A DNA stretch of 64,000 bases from Pseudomonas kuykendallii (GTDB lineage Bacteria > Pseudomonadota > Gammaproteobacteria > Pseudomonadales > Pseudomonadaceae), in the NCBI RefSeq assembly GCF_900106975.1, contig NZ_FNNU01000001.1, forward strand, positions 742,260 through 806,259, given 5' to 3'. How positions within the stretch are numbered: position 1 is the stretch's first letter; each line of letters begins with the position of its first letter. The notes beneath the pieces are model-generated. The model ran no database searches and was not told the origin of the DNA. It saw nothing but the letters and a program-made list of their open reading frames with translations. Below, piece by piece: positions 63,811 to 64,000 of the stretch. Both the position numbers and the translations under genes were made by a program.

Positions 63811-64000
63811 CACAGGGTTTCCGGCAGCCTGAAGTCACGCAGCATGGCGACGTCGAAGGGGTTCGGCGAACGCTGGCTGTGCAGCAGGTAGTTGGCTCGC
63901 AACCCACCCAGGTCGGCCTTGAGCATCAGCACATCGCGACCGCTGTAGTACTCGGTCTGCATCAGGTCGATCAGGCGAAACAGCGACCAGGGCCCGGTGT
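63810..64000 (-). CDS. tssM: Type VI secretion TssM (IcmF), C-terminal end
   Basis: The minus-strand frame entering from the window edge encodes GPWSLFRLIDLMQTEYYSGR followed by DVLMLKADLGGLRANYLLHS and NPFDVAMLRDFRLPETL. GPW..FRLxD and NPF...L..F.LP..L mark the end of TssM, the inner-membrane ATPase-like part of the type VI core complex. Only about 63 residues are in the window. Confidence 0.85.
   Translation of the reverse strand, partial: TGPWSLFRLIDLMQTEYYSGRDVLMLKADLGGLRANYLLHSQRSPNPFDVAMLRDFRLPETL

Overview
The window looks like chromosomal DNA of a Pseudomonas from the P. aeruginosa / nitroreducens / citronellolis side of the genus. It is GC-rich, and its MexAB-OprM, GabD/GabT, PurEK and AspA-LysR proteins match the P. 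aeruginosa proteins closely as I remember them. The identification rests on protein resemblance and gene order only. No transposase, integrase, phage gene or CRISPR array was seen.

Layout. (1) 1-7133: tail of a CaiB/BaiF CoA-transferase, a block of 96-97 bp repeats, then a MexAB-OprM-type RND efflux operon with a divergent MexR-like repressor and a GTTGA-N5-TCAAC operator. (2) 7165-12911: a signalling patch with a GAF/HD-GYP protein, a FecR-domain protein, an OmpA-like lipoprotein, a CHASE2 nucleotide cyclase and an I78-type inhibitor lipoprotein. (3) 13050-38176: a Wzy-dependent exopolysaccharide locus. Its main operon runs on the minus strand and is headed by an RfaH-like antiterminator gene. 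After that gene comes a leader carrying a textbook ops element (GGCGGTAGCGTGC). Then follow two small secreted proteins of unknown function with a shared C-terminal tail, an outer-membrane barrel plus a short Wza-type export protein, a Wzc kinase, a CpsB-type phosphatase, a VpsP-like protein, a WcaJ-type initiating transferase, ugd, wzx, a glycosyltransferase, gmd, fcl, gmm, wzy, another glycosyltransferase, a WecG/TagA transferase and manC. A GH5 glycanase, a second WecG/TagA transferase, an O-antigen-ligase-like protein, tRNA-Arg(CCG) and a GT4 transferase lie at the far end. (4) 38605-44926: gabD-gabT, an HDOD protein with a pseudo-receiver, a DsbA-like isomerase, an unusual SDR and a TetR regulator. 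(5) 45004-48242: a uracil-DNA-glycosylase-like protein, a DUF3299-type protein, a GlsB/YeaQ membrane protein and purK-purE. (6) 48466-52547: a Fur-box-controlled FecI/FecR/TonB-receptor iron-uptake set. (7) 52720-61938: L-lactate permease, then an aspartate/glutamine/asparagine set (HypT-like LysR, aspA, glutaminase, HTH regulator, AGCS symporter, asparaginase). (8) 62087-64000: kinase-phosphatase pair and the end of tssM, the edge of a type VI secretion cluster with the H2/HSI-II order.

How it fits together. The exopolysaccharide locus is the most interesting part. It encodes making GDP-mannose, GDP-fucose and UDP-glucuronate, building a lipid-linked unit, flipping it (Wzx), polymerising it (Wzy) and exporting it through a Wzc / short-OPX / separate-barrel route like Vibrio VpsO-VpsN-VpsM. 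It carries its own RfaH and ops site. Terminator-like hairpins behind the first two small genes suggest that the antiterminator may set the ratio between the small secreted proteins and the rest. I suggest those two small proteins as the least described component.
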